Source: Hemileia vastatrix (lineage: Eukaryota; Basidiomycota; Pucciniomycetes; Pucciniales; Zaghouaniaceae). Taken from it: 64,000 nt of DNA. Where the stretch lies: contig JASXTE010000015.1 of the NCBI GenBank assembly GCA_030280995.1, forward strand, positions 22,340,501 to 22,404,500, given 5' to 3'. The notes beneath the pieces are model-generated. The model worked only from the letters and a program-made list of their open reading frames with translations, ran no database searches and was not told where the DNA came from. Below are positions 53,563 to 64,000 of the stretch, piece after piece; position 1 is the stretch's first letter, and every line of letters begins with the position of its first letter. A program made the position numbers and the translations under genes.

Positions 53563-55340
53563 TTTTTTTAAAATTTAACCTGAACTGAGGGAAGGAAATA
53601 TTAAGATGTATTAGTTTTATTTTTTCTTTTATTAAAAGAAAAATTTTTTTAAAAAAGATTAAAAATCTTCAGGAAAAAAAGTCAATAGAAATAATAATGA
53701 CAATTTTTGTTAATTCAAAATAATTGAATAACCAGTATTAAAAGAAATCAACTGAAGAAACAAAATTAATTTTTAATCAAAAAATTAAATTTTGATAATT
53801 ATCAAGATTAAAATCAACTGAAGGATATTTAATTACCAGGACTTGATGTCAACTGAAATAATTTTAATATAATTTATTTTTATTAATTTTTTAATATCTT
53901 ATTTTCAGGACAATATTTCAACTGGAACAATAATATTATTTTACTTTATCAGGACAAAGTCAACTGAAAAAAAATAATATAATATAATAATAAAAATTTT
54001 TATATTACTTCTAGGACTAAGAACACTATAGTTCTATCTTTTTCAACTAGGAAAAATAAATAAAAATTCCAAATAACCAGACACCTCCCCCTGTGAAATG
54101 AGCAAATTAATGCCACTTACAGAGTGCTGAGTAAAAGGAAATACATAGAGTATGAAGAATGCAAAGTGACCAATGAATAGTAATCAATATAATTACCACA
54201 AATATATATGACTATAGTCAATATATAAACTTAAGTTTTGGACCGCGGTTTGAGACCCCTTTTCAGCAAAAAATAAGTCACGTTTTGGTGATCAAAACCT
54301 GGGTAGGCCTTTGGAGTGCATATTTGGGGGTATTTGGTATGTAGGGTGTTATTTGGGGTTATGGTGTTATTAGTGGATTTTTTTTAATCTTTAGGTGATA
54401 GTTAGTAGTTTTTATAAAGGCTTAAGCTAGGGTCACTTATTATGTCTCAGCTTAATGTCCTTTCTTTTCTCTTCATTTTGGTATACCTATGGGTGGTTAC
54501 CTTGTTTTATAGGGTAGTTATGGTGTTGTTATTGGTATTTATTGGAAGTTTATTGCTTAGTGGTGCTTATGTAGGCTTAATCTAGGGTCACTTATTATGT
54601 CTCTGCTTTTTTTCTTTTTTTTCTTTTCATTTTGGTATGTCTTATGTGTGTTTATCTTGTTTATTAGTGAAGTTATGGGTTTTTAGGGTTTCTAGGGTTT
54701 TTATGGGTTGTATGGGTGTTTTAAGGCCTAGAAGCGGCCCACCCGCCCCTAAGCGGAGGCTTTCCTTGAAGCGGGGTGGCAGCCTGGGCACTGGGGAAGC
54801 GCTAAAATGCACTTTTATGCATGAAAAAGGCTGGTAAAGCTGAATTTTGGGTGGGGAATTGGTCAGGGTGGTCTGTGCACTGGCTGTATGATGCATGTGT
54901 GGAAAGATTTTTAGGGAATCATCTCATCTCTTTGCTCATCACTTATCTGTTCCTCACTGTCTCATTGGCTGGTGTTTTGTTGGAATATATTAAAGTCCAT
55001 TTCAACTCTTTCTAGTAGTCTGTCTGGGACTATTATCTTTCACTTTTAAAGAGGTCAAGAGTGTTTAATTAGAGGGTCTAGAAAACAGATCTCCAATATT
55101 CTGCAACAGGTAAATATCACTTATTTTTCTAAAAGGACAGGTGTTATTCTTTCTGGTTTTTCTCCGATTCCCTTGGTCAAGGCCTATAGCTAGTACTATA
55201 GGATTGTCTACAACGTGGCTGATGACGTTTGTGCTTTTTGTCGTCCACTTTGTCCTTATAGGGACCTTTGTGGAAATGGTCCCACAGTCTCTGGCTTCAA
55301 GATATCAATGCGCCGTCAACAATTCAGAAAGGGTCTTAAT
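53563..55340 (-). other. D leader
   Basis: 53563-54290 resembles the A1 leader, with AGGAC...GTCAACTG units (about 53663, 53810, 53838, 53907 and 53961) and the conserved CGGTTTGAGACC segment near 54246. 54289-55215 is extra sequence absent from A1. From 55217 to 55340 the A1-like leader resumes (TTTGTCGTCCAC, ATGGTCCCA, CTGGCTTCAAG). Confidence 0.65.
54289..55215. other. Unidentified 0.9-kb insert in the D leader
   Basis: This block separates two segments that are adjacent in A1. It has a duplicated segment of about 155 bp (near 54418 and 54573: AGGCTTAA, CTAGGGTCACTTATTATGTC) and a GC-rich stretch (54730-54800) unlike its surroundings. ACG occurs at both junctions and might be a short target duplication. 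No TIR, LTR or ORF is recognised. Confidence 0.5.
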
Positions 55341-56399
55341 TCTTGATGGGTCTCTTATTCTAGAAGATTTATCTGGAGGTTCTACGAGGGTTTTAAGTGG
55401 ACTATTGGACTTTCAAAGGCAAGGTACGTATTTCTCTATCTTTTTGATTATTTTACTCAAAATAAAGAGGTAAGAATATAAAATTATTATTATAATTAAT
55501 GAGTTAGAAGTAAGTGAATGTAAATACTAAAACAATAATAAATAGTAATAAATATTTAAGTATAGTAAATGTTTTGGTAATATAAGTAAGTAATGAATGA
55601 ATGAAAAACAACCAGGAAGGAAGGCCTTATATAGGCAAAGGAGAGACAAGACACGGTGTTAAAATCCTAAATACAGTGGTCTGAGAGAAGAAAAGAATAT
55701 TCCATAAAAATGTTTCCAATTAAATAAGGTTGTTCCAAAAAGAAGGTTTCAGAAAAGAGTATTTACTGTATATGACAGAAATAAATTAATGTATTTAAAA
55801 TTTACTGTACATGTCAATTTTAAATAAGTAATTTGAATTTTTTGTAGTTGGTTAATTTTATTTGAATATTAAATTTTTATTTTAATTTATTTTAATATTA
55901 ATTTCTATTTCTTTTCACCTGTCATTGAGCACGGTGTCAGACAATAGAAATATAAGGGACAATTAATATTAATTTTAATTATTCACTAATTTTACCATTT
56001 TGTAATTGGTTAATTTGTTATAGGTAAATTTCACTACGCAATATAGGGGGTGGACTTGCTAGCAAGTCCCCAACCTGAACTCAGGCACAACTCAGATGGA
56101 ACTCAGACTGAACTCATACTGAACTCATATTGAACTCTACTTGAAGACCCACCTAAAACTGTTCTGCTGAGTGGTGTTTATCCCTGATTGTATGGTTCCT
56201 TTGTCAATAGCTCAATGTGTGTTCAATCTGTGGTGAACTTGAGTCCAAGGTTGCGGACTTGCTAACAAGTCCGCCCCCCATATTGCGTGGTGTTTAATGT
56301 AAATAAATTATAATTAATAATATTAAAATAATAAGATACATCTTCATCCCAGTAAATAATTAATTATTTTACTGGGTAAGTCTAGCAGCCTGGCTGACA
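55341..56399 (-). repeat. D 5' LTR, with MITE inside
   Basis: It aligns with 37977-38771, with a 261-bp MITE plus a 3-bp duplication at 56032-56295. The inner end is diverged (TCTTGATGGG for TGTCAATGGG). The outer end is an intact GGCTGACA. Confidence 0.85.
56032..56292. mobile_element. CACTA-like MITE in D LTR, copy 2
   Basis: The element is 261 bp, with TIRs of about 44 bp: CACTACGCAATATAGGGGG on the left and the complement of CACCACGCAATATGGGGGG on the right. The trinucleotide TTT flanks both sides (56029-56031 and 56293-56295). The other D LTR (near 38665) shows the empty site. A perfect 18-bp palindrome GGACTTGCTAGCAAGTCC follows the left end; the right has a one-base variant. The interior has CTGAACTCATA-type short repeats. 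It is non-coding. Confidence 0.88.
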
Positions 56400-56404
56400 G
56401 ACCC

Positions 56405-57035
56405 CTTGCCTATAAAAAGGTTCTGGGTAATCCCCTTCAGCCATAACTTACATTACTTACAATATTTTAAACTACTATATTATTTTTTTATTTGTTGTGG
56501 CACTTATGTCCCCTTAAATATTAAATAAGTTAAAAGGTTGTTTTATGATTTTTTAATTATTAGTATTTGATATTTAAGAAGAGAGAATATAAAATACTTA
56601 CTATTGTAATCCAGTTCACCTATTTCCATTAGTTCTATCAAATCCATTATATCATTGTCACTTTATCTTTTAGCCCCTTTTTTCTCTTCTCTCTTGTTTT
56701 ATCTTTAAATTTTTCCCCATTCTCCTTCCTCTTCCTCTTCTCCATTATTTCTCCTCCCTCTAGACAAACCGGCCAATACTTGAGGAACTTTCTGAATTGA
56801 TGACAATTTTTTTGGAAAATTAACTTGACACACCAACCACCTCATGGGAGTTTTCAAATTCTTTCCATGACTGTGTATTGAACTTGTGTTCCACATATTT
56901 GGTTTATTTATTACTAAATACATATTATTTTAAGGTGATTTTTTTTATCACTATAGTAAGTCAACCTTTGCACCTATCAACTCTATTATTGAATTTTTAT
57001 TGCAATAAAAATGCCTTAGCTTTTTTGCTGAGCCA
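56405..57035 (+). repeat. F 5' LTR, second part
   Basis: It continues F from the D insertion site. CCTATAAAAAGG just after the junction looks like the TATA box of this LTR, matching CCTATATAAAGG in the A0 5' LTR, and CATTACTTACAATA also matches A0. It ends TTTTTTGCTGAGCCA, similar to the TTTTTTTGCGACA end of A0. Confidence 0.65.
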
Positions 57036-57056
57036 CTGAGTGTAAGTGTCAGCCAG

Positions 57057-57785
57057 GCTACTAGACTTACCCAGTAAAATAAATAATTAGTAACTGGGAT
57101 GAAGCCACACCTTTAAATTCTTATCTTAATAATTATATTTACTTAAATAAATTACTTGTAATAATTTGACAAATTAAAATAAGTAAGTTAGGTAAATATT
57201 CAAATATTAATGTCCCCCATAATTTTATTCCCCAACACCGTCCTCATGACAGGTCGGGAGTGAAATAAAAGTATATTAATAAAAAATATTAAATTCAAAA
57301 TATATTATTTTAAAAATGATATTTATAGAAAACTTTAAAATAAATCAAATAATTGGTATATACAGGAAATACATTTTATTGACACATTCTTTATAAAAAA
57401 TTCTTAATATTTGCAGTATTTTATTCTGAAATTTTATTTTCTCTCATACTCCTGTGTTTAGGATTCTTTATCTCTGTGGCTTCTTTCCCTTTTGCCTATA
57501 TAAGGCCTCCCATTTTGGTTGTTTTGGATCATATTTTATTTTACACACATTTTTATTAAATACATCTAATAACACCTCCATTGCTACTACTTACTGCTAT
57601 AGTATTTAAAATTTTGTAATTCTAACCCACCTAAGTAATAATAATAATATAATTCTACCTTTTAATTAAGTAATAAATCATAAAGATAAACTTCTACAAA
57701 CCTTTACTTAAAATCATTGAGTATCCACCTATCACTGCCATTGGAACTCCGTTAAACTCTTCTAGACTATTAGGACCCATTGACA
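57057..57785 (+). mobile_element. Solo LTR of A1/D subfamily
   Basis: A 729-bp LTR (TGTCAGCCAGGCTACT ... CCCATTGACA) is flanked on both sides by GTAAG (57052-57056 and 57786-57790). With direct duplications at both ends and no internal region, it is a solo LTR left by recombination between two LTRs. It sits about 20 bases inside the F leader. Confidence 0.85.
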
Positions 57786-57790
57786 GTAAG

Positions 57791-58267
57791 TGATCAATTT
57801 TTTATAAGAATTTTTTTCCTAGTTGACAATAATAGAGCAACCCTCTTAGTCCTAGAATATCATTAATTTTTTGATTAAATTATTAAATTAATTTTTCATT
57901 AAATTTTGATAGTATTGGTTGACAATAATAGTACTCTGTGCTTAGTACTAATTATTGCCATTTTATTTTGGTATTATTAATATTAGTTGACAATAATAGT
58001 ACTTTGTGCTCTTAAACTTTGGTATTTGTCCCATCTTAATAATTAGTGGTTATTATATTATATTATAAATAAAATCACATTAACTTGAATAAATAATAAA
58101 TATTTTTTTTGATTGTTATTTCTCTTTTATAAATAATAATCTTAAAAAAAAATTCAATTTATTTTCAACTCAAATAATATATTAATATTTATATTGTGTT
58201 GAATATTGAAACACTTATTGACAAATTAGTTCACTCTTGTTGAAATTTAATTGATTTTTTAGTTATC
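57791..58267 (+). other. F leader
   Basis: The untranslated leader has three copies of a GTTGACAATAATAG theme (near 57833, 57918 and 57985), two of them followed by ACTCTGTGCTTAGTACT-like sequence. CTCTTAGTCCTAG near 57849 corresponds to the AGGACTAAGAG element of the A1 and D leaders in reverse orientation, as expected for a plus-strand copy. Confidence 0.6.
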
Positions 58268-58911
58268 ATGTCTAATAATTTAACTGAGATCATGGAAAAC
58301 TTAAATGTGGATGATATTGAAGTAGAATGTGAGGTTAACTCTTTAGGCTCCTCTAAATTGACTTATAAAATTCTTCTACTGGAAAATATAAATCAAATTC
58401 TTCAGGACATAGAAATTTCAGGAGTAGTGATAAAACCTCCCTCCCCTAACAACTCTGAAAGAAGCCAAGCCTCAAATCAATCTGGAAGATATTTTAAAGG
58501 GAATAAAAATAAAAAAGATTCCACTTTCACAACAGGTAAACAAATTTTACAGTCACATAAAGGAACAAAAGGCAGACAATATGAAATACAAAGCAAAGGT
58601 AGACACCCTCTGGGGGAAAATTCAGGAGCTCTTGAATAAAAGACAGGAACATCCTCCTCCCTCACAGGGCAACCAGACTCATCAGTCCTAACCAAATCCC
58701 CAACTTTTCACAGAAAAATCAAAAAACTCAGGAATTGGAGCAGTGGAAATGGGACTATCTCATGAGCCACTACCAACAGAATGCACAGCATCAACCAGCT
58801 CATCAACCTTGCCCATCCAGGACACAAACATTCCATCAAAAGGCCCATCCTAATCAGGGAGGTAGAAAAAAGAAGGCACAGGGGAAGTTTCCTCCCTTGC
58901 CATGGTGAGTG
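58268..58911 (+). pseudogene. F ORF1
   Basis: It starts MSNNLTEIMENLNVDDIEVE. A frame change near 58550 and again near 58690 breaks it. In the appropriate frames one reads coiled coil (KEQKADNMKYKAKVDTLWGK), PPPSQ, LEQWKWDYLMSHYQQ, NQGGRKKKAQGK and PPLPW-stop at ATGGTGA. It shows the same domain order as ORF1 of C and D. Confidence 0.75.
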
Positions 58912-60345
58912 ATTTTTTTGATAAAAATGTTGGTATTTATAATAATAAATCTTTTTCTACAAGTAATCTTGTTGATCATGGTGAAGAAACTTTCAAAAAT
59001 ATTAAGAGAAAACTTTTAGTTAATAGAAGCTCTAATGATGTAATTAGTAAATTGTCATTTGATAAACCTTTACATCTAACTTCAACTTCTTTAACTAATC
59101 CTTCTATTGAAATTAGAAATGATTATGTCGCCCTGGAGGTATATGTCTTGCTTGAGAAAACTTCCGAGGAAATATTGAAAGAGTCTCCTGATTTTAATGT
59201 TATCAAGGATAGACTTCTGAGAGATTTGTTGAAACATGAGTAAGACAGATTGAATAATCTGCATTTAAATTGTAAAGAGAGCTCTTCTGCTCAAGATACT
59301 GCTTATAATGAATTTAAAGACACCTTGAATACTGTTCTTGCTCATCAAAAACGATTGAAAAATAACTACAAGTCTCTTGAAGATAAGGCATATACTTTGC
59401 ACAAAAACATTCATGATTTAAAACCCATTGTAGATGAAAATTCTACATTAAGAAAGGAAAATTCATCCTTACATAAGGAATTAAATAATTTAAAAAATGA
59501 TTTTCAAGCTTTGAGTAATAAACTTTCAGTATATGAAAACAGAAATGTTTTATCTCTTACAAAAATTAATGATCAACTATCTGAAATTCCTAGGTTGAGA
59601 AATTCTTTTTCTGATCTGTAAGAGAAAATCTCTTCCTTACCTCATATCTCTGATGAAAATTTTTTTCAGATTGACAATACTACTCATAATTCCTTCATAA
59701 ATAAGGGTAAACAACCTGAAAACAGTGGCTCTTACATCCCTTTAAATGTGTCAAAAAACAGCCTTACAAAATATCTGTGACTTCTTCTGTGGACCACAAA
59801 ATGTTTTTTAATACTCATCATGAGCCAACTTTTTCTGTCAATAATGAACTTTCTGAACACCTATCCAGGCTTCAGGAATTAATTAAAATGAATAATTATA
59901 AAGTTGAACAGACAAGTAGTCATGAAAATAGGCCTAAACTTTATCAATATCCCACCTTTGATGGTGATTTTTCATCTGACTGGCAGCATTTTATTCAAAG
60001 AATTGATAATTTAAAAAATTCTTATAAAATTCCTGATGATGAAATAGTCTCTAAGATTATTTCTTTATTCTCTAATTTTGCCCTTATGTGGTATGAGTCT
60101 GTCTTTCTGGATAATCATCACTATACCTGGGCTGAAAGGAAAACATTGATTGAGAATCAATTTGGTGGTTCAAAGTTCCAATTGGCACAACAGAGATTAT
60201 ATGAGAATGCTAAATATACAGCCTCTTCTACTGAAAGACCTATTAGTTTACTCATGAAAATAACAAAAGCTCTTAGAGATATGGATCAAAAAATGGACTA
60301 TGATATTTGGAGAGACAACAACATCTATAAATTGCAAACTCACTG
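58902..60345 (+). pseudogene. F Gag coiled coil and capsid
   Basis: It starts at the ATG of ATGGTGA (MVSDFFDKNVG). In-frame TAA codons at 59241 and 59619 interrupt a long heptad-rich region (DLKPIVDENSTLRKENSSLH). Capsid follows in another frame at 59777-60346 (YPTFDGDFSSDWQHFIQRID, LMWYESVFLDNHHYTWAE, QFGGSKFQLAQQR). Confidence 0.83.
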
Positions 60346-61140
60346 AGAGATTTGATTGAGGCCAGGACTGAGCATGTGAGAATATATCCTTCTTTTATTC
60401 ATATCTGTAATGAGATATTACGCAACCACAGATATGAACCAAGGAATTACCCTTCAAGGCCTTCAAATGACCAAATTAAACCTTCACCAAAACTTCCAGA
60501 AAAATCTGGTAAACCCTCTTCTCCAGTAGCTCCAAAGAAATATGCAACTAATACTTGTTATACAAGTAACAAATAATGGTAGAAAAGACATTTTTGTGAA
60601 AAGAAAATTCATCTTGTTGAACAAACTGAAGATACTGAAAATGCTACAGTTGAGATTGATGAAACTTCAAGTGACTTTTCTTGAGGATGATGCCCTCAAT
60701 GATGTTTTAATTTTAGAACATGATATTCAATATTTAGTAACTTTATCTTAGACATGTAACGTGAATCTATCTTCAGTGGAAAATGCTGAAATTATTAAAG
60801 ATATTTCTGACAGCTCCATATTAATCTCCCCTTTGAGAAAACCAGTTATCATTGATGGTAAAAATGTTGAGGTTGTTCTTGACTTTGGTGCTGGTAGTAG
60901 TGTGGTGTCTGAAAAGGCACTTGCTTCAGTAGATAATAATTATCATAGTAAATTGTTACCTATAACAACAGAAAAATGGAGAGGTTATGGCTCTGTCTTA
61001 TGTCCCATTGGCAAATAAAAAACCACTGTATTTTTTAAATATAATGGTGGCTTTGTCAGAGCTGTGTGTTAATTTTTTGTAATGAAAAATGATAACTTAC
61101 ACAATTGGTTTATTATGGGAATGTCATTTTAACCATGTTT
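60346..61140 (+). pseudogene. F zinc knuckle and protease
   Basis: The Gag tail runs KPSSPVAPKKYATNTCYTSN, where the second Cys of the knuckle is lost and a stop follows. The protease frame 60761-61018 reads EVVLDFGAGSSVVSEKALAS; the active-site Thr/Ser is Phe (DFG for DTG/DSG). More stops follow at 61018. Confidence 0.83.
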
Positions 61141-62223
61141 GGTATCAAATTGGATCCAGAAACCATTTGTTTCACATTGGGCTTTAATGGAAAAAGAAAA
61201 TTTAAAATTTCTCCACCTAAAAAACATTCTGCGCAGCTTTTAAATTCTTGTAACTCATTGATTCAGTGTAATGGGAGACCAACAGAGGAAATGCAAGATT
61301 TATTGTTGGAAATAAATAACGCTTCATTTGGTGATCATTTAACTGGTGACCAGAAGGATTCAATAATTTCTTTAGTTACTTCTTTTCCTATGGCTTTTGC
61401 TCCTGATTCTCATGAATTGTGAGTTGTTAAGGATGAAATGAAAATTTCTTTATCATGTAATTTAAGTGATATTCCTCCAAGTCTGAAGAAAAAACCTTAT
61501 CCTGCATCCCCCACTAAAAGAAAAGACATTGAGGATAATATTTCTACCTTATTAAAAATGAATATTATTGAAAAAGTGGATGTTACCCCAAAATATTGTG
61601 TCATCTCTCCAGTCTTGATCTCTTATGAGAAAGATAAATCAAGATTTTGTGGAGATTATAGAGCTTTTAATACTTACACAGAAGATGATATTTACCCTTT
61701 ACCAAGGATAAACTTCATACATGCAACCTTGCAGGGTGCAACGTTTATTAGTCACCTAGATGGTAACAAGGGCCATCATCAGATACCTGTTAAAAAGTCC
61801 TCCCAAAATATATTACTAATTGCAACTCTTATGGGAATTTATAAATATGTTAGAATGCATTTTGGCCCTAAACATGTCCCTTAAGTGTTCCAAAGGGTAA
61901 TTTATAATACATTTTATCAGGAGATAGTTGAAGGATGGTTGATGGTCTATATTGATGATATAATAGTTTTTTCTAAAACTTTTGATGAACATATGCAACA
62001 CTTTGGGAAAGTCTTCCAAAAAATGGATGACATTAATGTGAATCGATTCTTAAAAAAGTGTAAATTTGGTTTTCAATCCCTAAAATTCCTGGGTCATGTT
62101 GTTTCTGGCTTAAAAATATGTGTAGACCAGGGTAAAGTTTCTGCTATCCAAAATGTAAAAGCACCAACTTCTGTAAGAGAAATACAAAGTCTTTTGGGAA
62201 TGTGTGGTTACTATAGACAGTAA
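61141..62223 (+). pseudogene. F reverse transcriptase
   Basis: The linker frame 61105-61422 ends near SFPMAFAPDSHEL. RT 61438-61884 has SLKKKPYPASPTKRKDIEDN, RFCGDYRAFNTYTEDD and ISHLDGNKGHHQIPVKKS. A TAA follows HVP. 61885-62223 has MVYIDDIIVFSKTFDEH (YIDD intact) and GMCGYYRQ before a stop. Confidence 0.86.
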
Positions 62224-62863
62224 ATTAAAAATTATCAAGTCATATACCTACCCCTAACCAAATTAACCAGAGAAGATGTAGCTTATATTTGGAATGAGGA
62301 TACTCAAGAAGTTTTTGAAACATTAAAGAAATTTTTAATGACTGCCCCAATTATAGCTATTCCATATTTTTAATAAACCTTTTTTTTTCTACACAAATGC
62401 AAGCTTTGTTGGACTAGGAGTTTCCCTCCACCAGAAACATATTTTAAATGATAAATGTTCAGAAGTATTAATTTGTTATATTTCAAGAACCTTGAGAAAT
62501 AGTTAATTGAAGTATGGGGCTACTCAATTAGAGTGCTTAGCAGTTTTATGGGCTTTGGAAAATCTTCATTATTACCTGGATGATAAATAATTTGAATTAG
62601 CTACTAATTTCAAGGCTGTTAAATCACTCTCAAACATGAAAACACCAAATAGACATATGTTTAGGTGGAAACTTGCTTTTCAAGAATACAGAGGTAGAAT
62701 GACTATTATTCACAGGGCTGGATATGTTAATTTCAATGTAGATATGTTGTCTAGATTACCTCTTCATAATGATATCTCCAATGCAGCTTATGTACCTAAA
62801 GATGATACAGTTCATATACATGTTATATATATTATTGACATGGAAGAGGAACTATTACAATGA
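62224..62863 (+). pseudogene. F RNase H
   Basis: Fragments TNASFVGLGVSLHQKH (first Asp of TDAS changed to Asn), QLECLAVLWALENLHYY, MKTPNRHMFRWKLAFQEYRG and NFNVDMLSRLPLHND lie in several frames with stops between. Confidence 0.8.
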
Positions 62864-64000
62864 ATTCTGGATTAATATGAAAAAGATTCTGCTTTAAATA
62901 AATTAGTTACAGTCTTAAATGATCCACAGAATGCTTATATTAAAGCATTAATAAAAAACCTTCCTCCAAAATACCAAAATGCTTTGAATAAAGAATAATT
63001 TTCAATTGAAGATGGTTATATTTACTAAAGGAGAAAACTTATAATGGTTATTTTTATTCCTATTTCCATGAAAGAAACCATCTTAAAACTTTGTCATGGT
63101 GACATATTGGAAGGTCATTTTGATCTTTAGAAATCCATAATCAGAATAAAAAACACTGCTTGGTGGGCTAATATATGTCTGAGGACACAAGATTATATGT
63201 TGAATCCTGTTATTCTTTCCAAAAATCAAAAATATTAACTGGGAAAACAGATAGATTAATGCAGCCTATTGAAGCTCTTGATGCACCATGGCAAATAATT
63301 AACATGAATTTTGTCACAGGATTACCCATTTCCGGGAAGGACAGTTTTAACTCTTGCTGGGTTATTGTGGATAGATTTACAAAAATGTGTAAATTTATTC
63401 CAACTCACAAATATTTTTCTACTAAGGAGTTAGATTTCTTGTGGTGGTCTCATATGTTTAATATTGTTGGATTTACAAAAGCCATCATCTCTGACAGAGA
63501 CCCTAAAGTCACCACTGAATTTTGGATGTCATTGATGGATATATGTGGCTGTGAGTTAAAATTATCTACTTCTCACCATCCCCAAACTGATTATTTAGCT
63601 GAAAGGATTATTCAAACTCTGGACTATATTATTAGAAGGTATTGTGCCTTTGGTTTTGAATATAAAAATGATGACAGGTTCATTCATCACTGGGCTACTC
63701 TATTGCCAGGTCTTGAATTTTCTTATAATAGCACTGTTCACTCTGTCACTGAGAAAAAGCCTTTTGAGATTTGGATAGGCTATGTACCAAATACTGCTGC
63801 TAATATTCTCAATAATACATTACCTAAGTTAGAATTACAACCTGGTGTAAAATCTTTTGTGAAAATGCAGCAGCTATGCAGAAAACATGCTCAGAGCTGT
63901 ATTGATAAAGCATTTGAATATGAGAAAAAAAGATGGGATAAATCCCATAAAGAATACACATTTAAAAAGGGTGATAAAGTGTTGATATCTACTGTCCATT
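62864..64000 (+). pseudogene. F integrase, cut by window end
   Basis: The degraded zinc region (LCHGDILEGHFDL, then a stop) is followed by INMNFVTGLPISG (first Asp changed to Asn), SDRDPKVTTEFW, HHPQTDYLAERI and RRYCAFGFEYKNDDRF. PFEIWIGYVPNTAANI and EKKRWDKSHKEYTFKKGDKV precede the edge. The C-terminal domain lies beyond 64000. Confidence 0.83.

Larger units (their letters stand above)
37977..56399 (-). mobile_element. Ty3/gypsy element D, interrupted by C
   Basis: This minus-strand element of the A1/D subfamily sits inside the F LTR. LTRs are at 37977-38771 and 55341-56399 (the latter enlarged by a MITE). The target duplication GACCC lies at 37972-37976 and 56400-56404. Element C split its integrase at 39406/48249. 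ORFs are broken at many points but better preserved than in A0 or F. RNase H has lost 36 codons. The leader carries an extra 0.9-kb block compared with A1. Confidence 0.88.
37101..64000 (+). mobile_element. Ty3/gypsy element F, runs off window
   Basis: This plus-strand element of the A0 subfamily has its 5' LTR in two parts (37101-37976 and 56405-57035) because D inserted in it. A leader with a solo LTR inserted follows, then ORF1, gag, protease, RT, RNase H and integrase to the window end at 64000. Many stops and frameshifts are present and the protease active site is altered, so it is dead. Its 3' LTR must lie beyond the window. Confidence 0.82.

Noticed and set aside
57057..57785. This LTR as the 5' LTR of the element that follows
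   Set aside because: GTAAG flanks it on both sides, so it is a solo LTR. The coding region that follows belongs to F, whose Gag and LTR match the A0 subfamily rather than A1/D.

Overview
Organism and content: this is an AT-rich eukaryotic window made almost entirely of nested LTR retrotransposons of the Ty3/gypsy type, plus small inverted-repeat elements. No rRNA, tRNA, CRISPR or intact host gene was recognised. The Gag and Pol sequences and a fossil Tc1/mariner-like transposase fit a repeat-rich basidiomycete, perhaps a rust fungus. That assignment is inference from memory of such families, not a search.

Layout. 1-5652: an AT-rich flank with a broken transposase, two MITE-like elements and no convincing gene. 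5653-35748: a three-layer nest on the minus strand. The oldest element, A0, was split in its integrase by A1 (8010-28748, TSD ATTAC). A1 was split between protease and RT by element B (12184-24157, TSD ACAT on the plus strand). 35749-37100: no gene. 37101-64000: a second nest. F (plus strand) runs off the window end. Its 5' LTR was split by D (minus, 37977-56399, TSD GACCC). D was split in its integrase by C (plus, 39407-48243, TSD ATTTG). A solo LTR (57057-57785, TSD GTAAG) lies in the F leader.

Families. A0 and F form one subfamily, A1, D and the solo LTR a second, and C a related third. All share TGTCAG LTR starts. Copies with the 3' end in view have a purine tract containing GTGAGGGAG. 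All begin with a small extra ORF (ORF1, WKWDW and GGRKKK-like motifs) that overlaps the next gag ORF at ATGGTRA. Most copies are decayed. Element B is unrelated and nearly intact. It has a Gag-protease ORF, an RT-RNase H ORF reached by a probable -1 frameshift at TTTTTTG, an integrase ORF, a clear PBS and PPT, and an unusually long 3' untranslated region.

Most notable observation: element B carries about 20 copies of a short hairpin motif. Copies occur in the long 3' UTR, at the borders between protein domains and, in a related form, in the 5' UTR. Stem sequences differ between copies with matching changes on both sides. Other points are a CACTA-like MITE family with perfect subterminal palindromes (two copies), a second MITE of the same design, and leader repeats in the A family.
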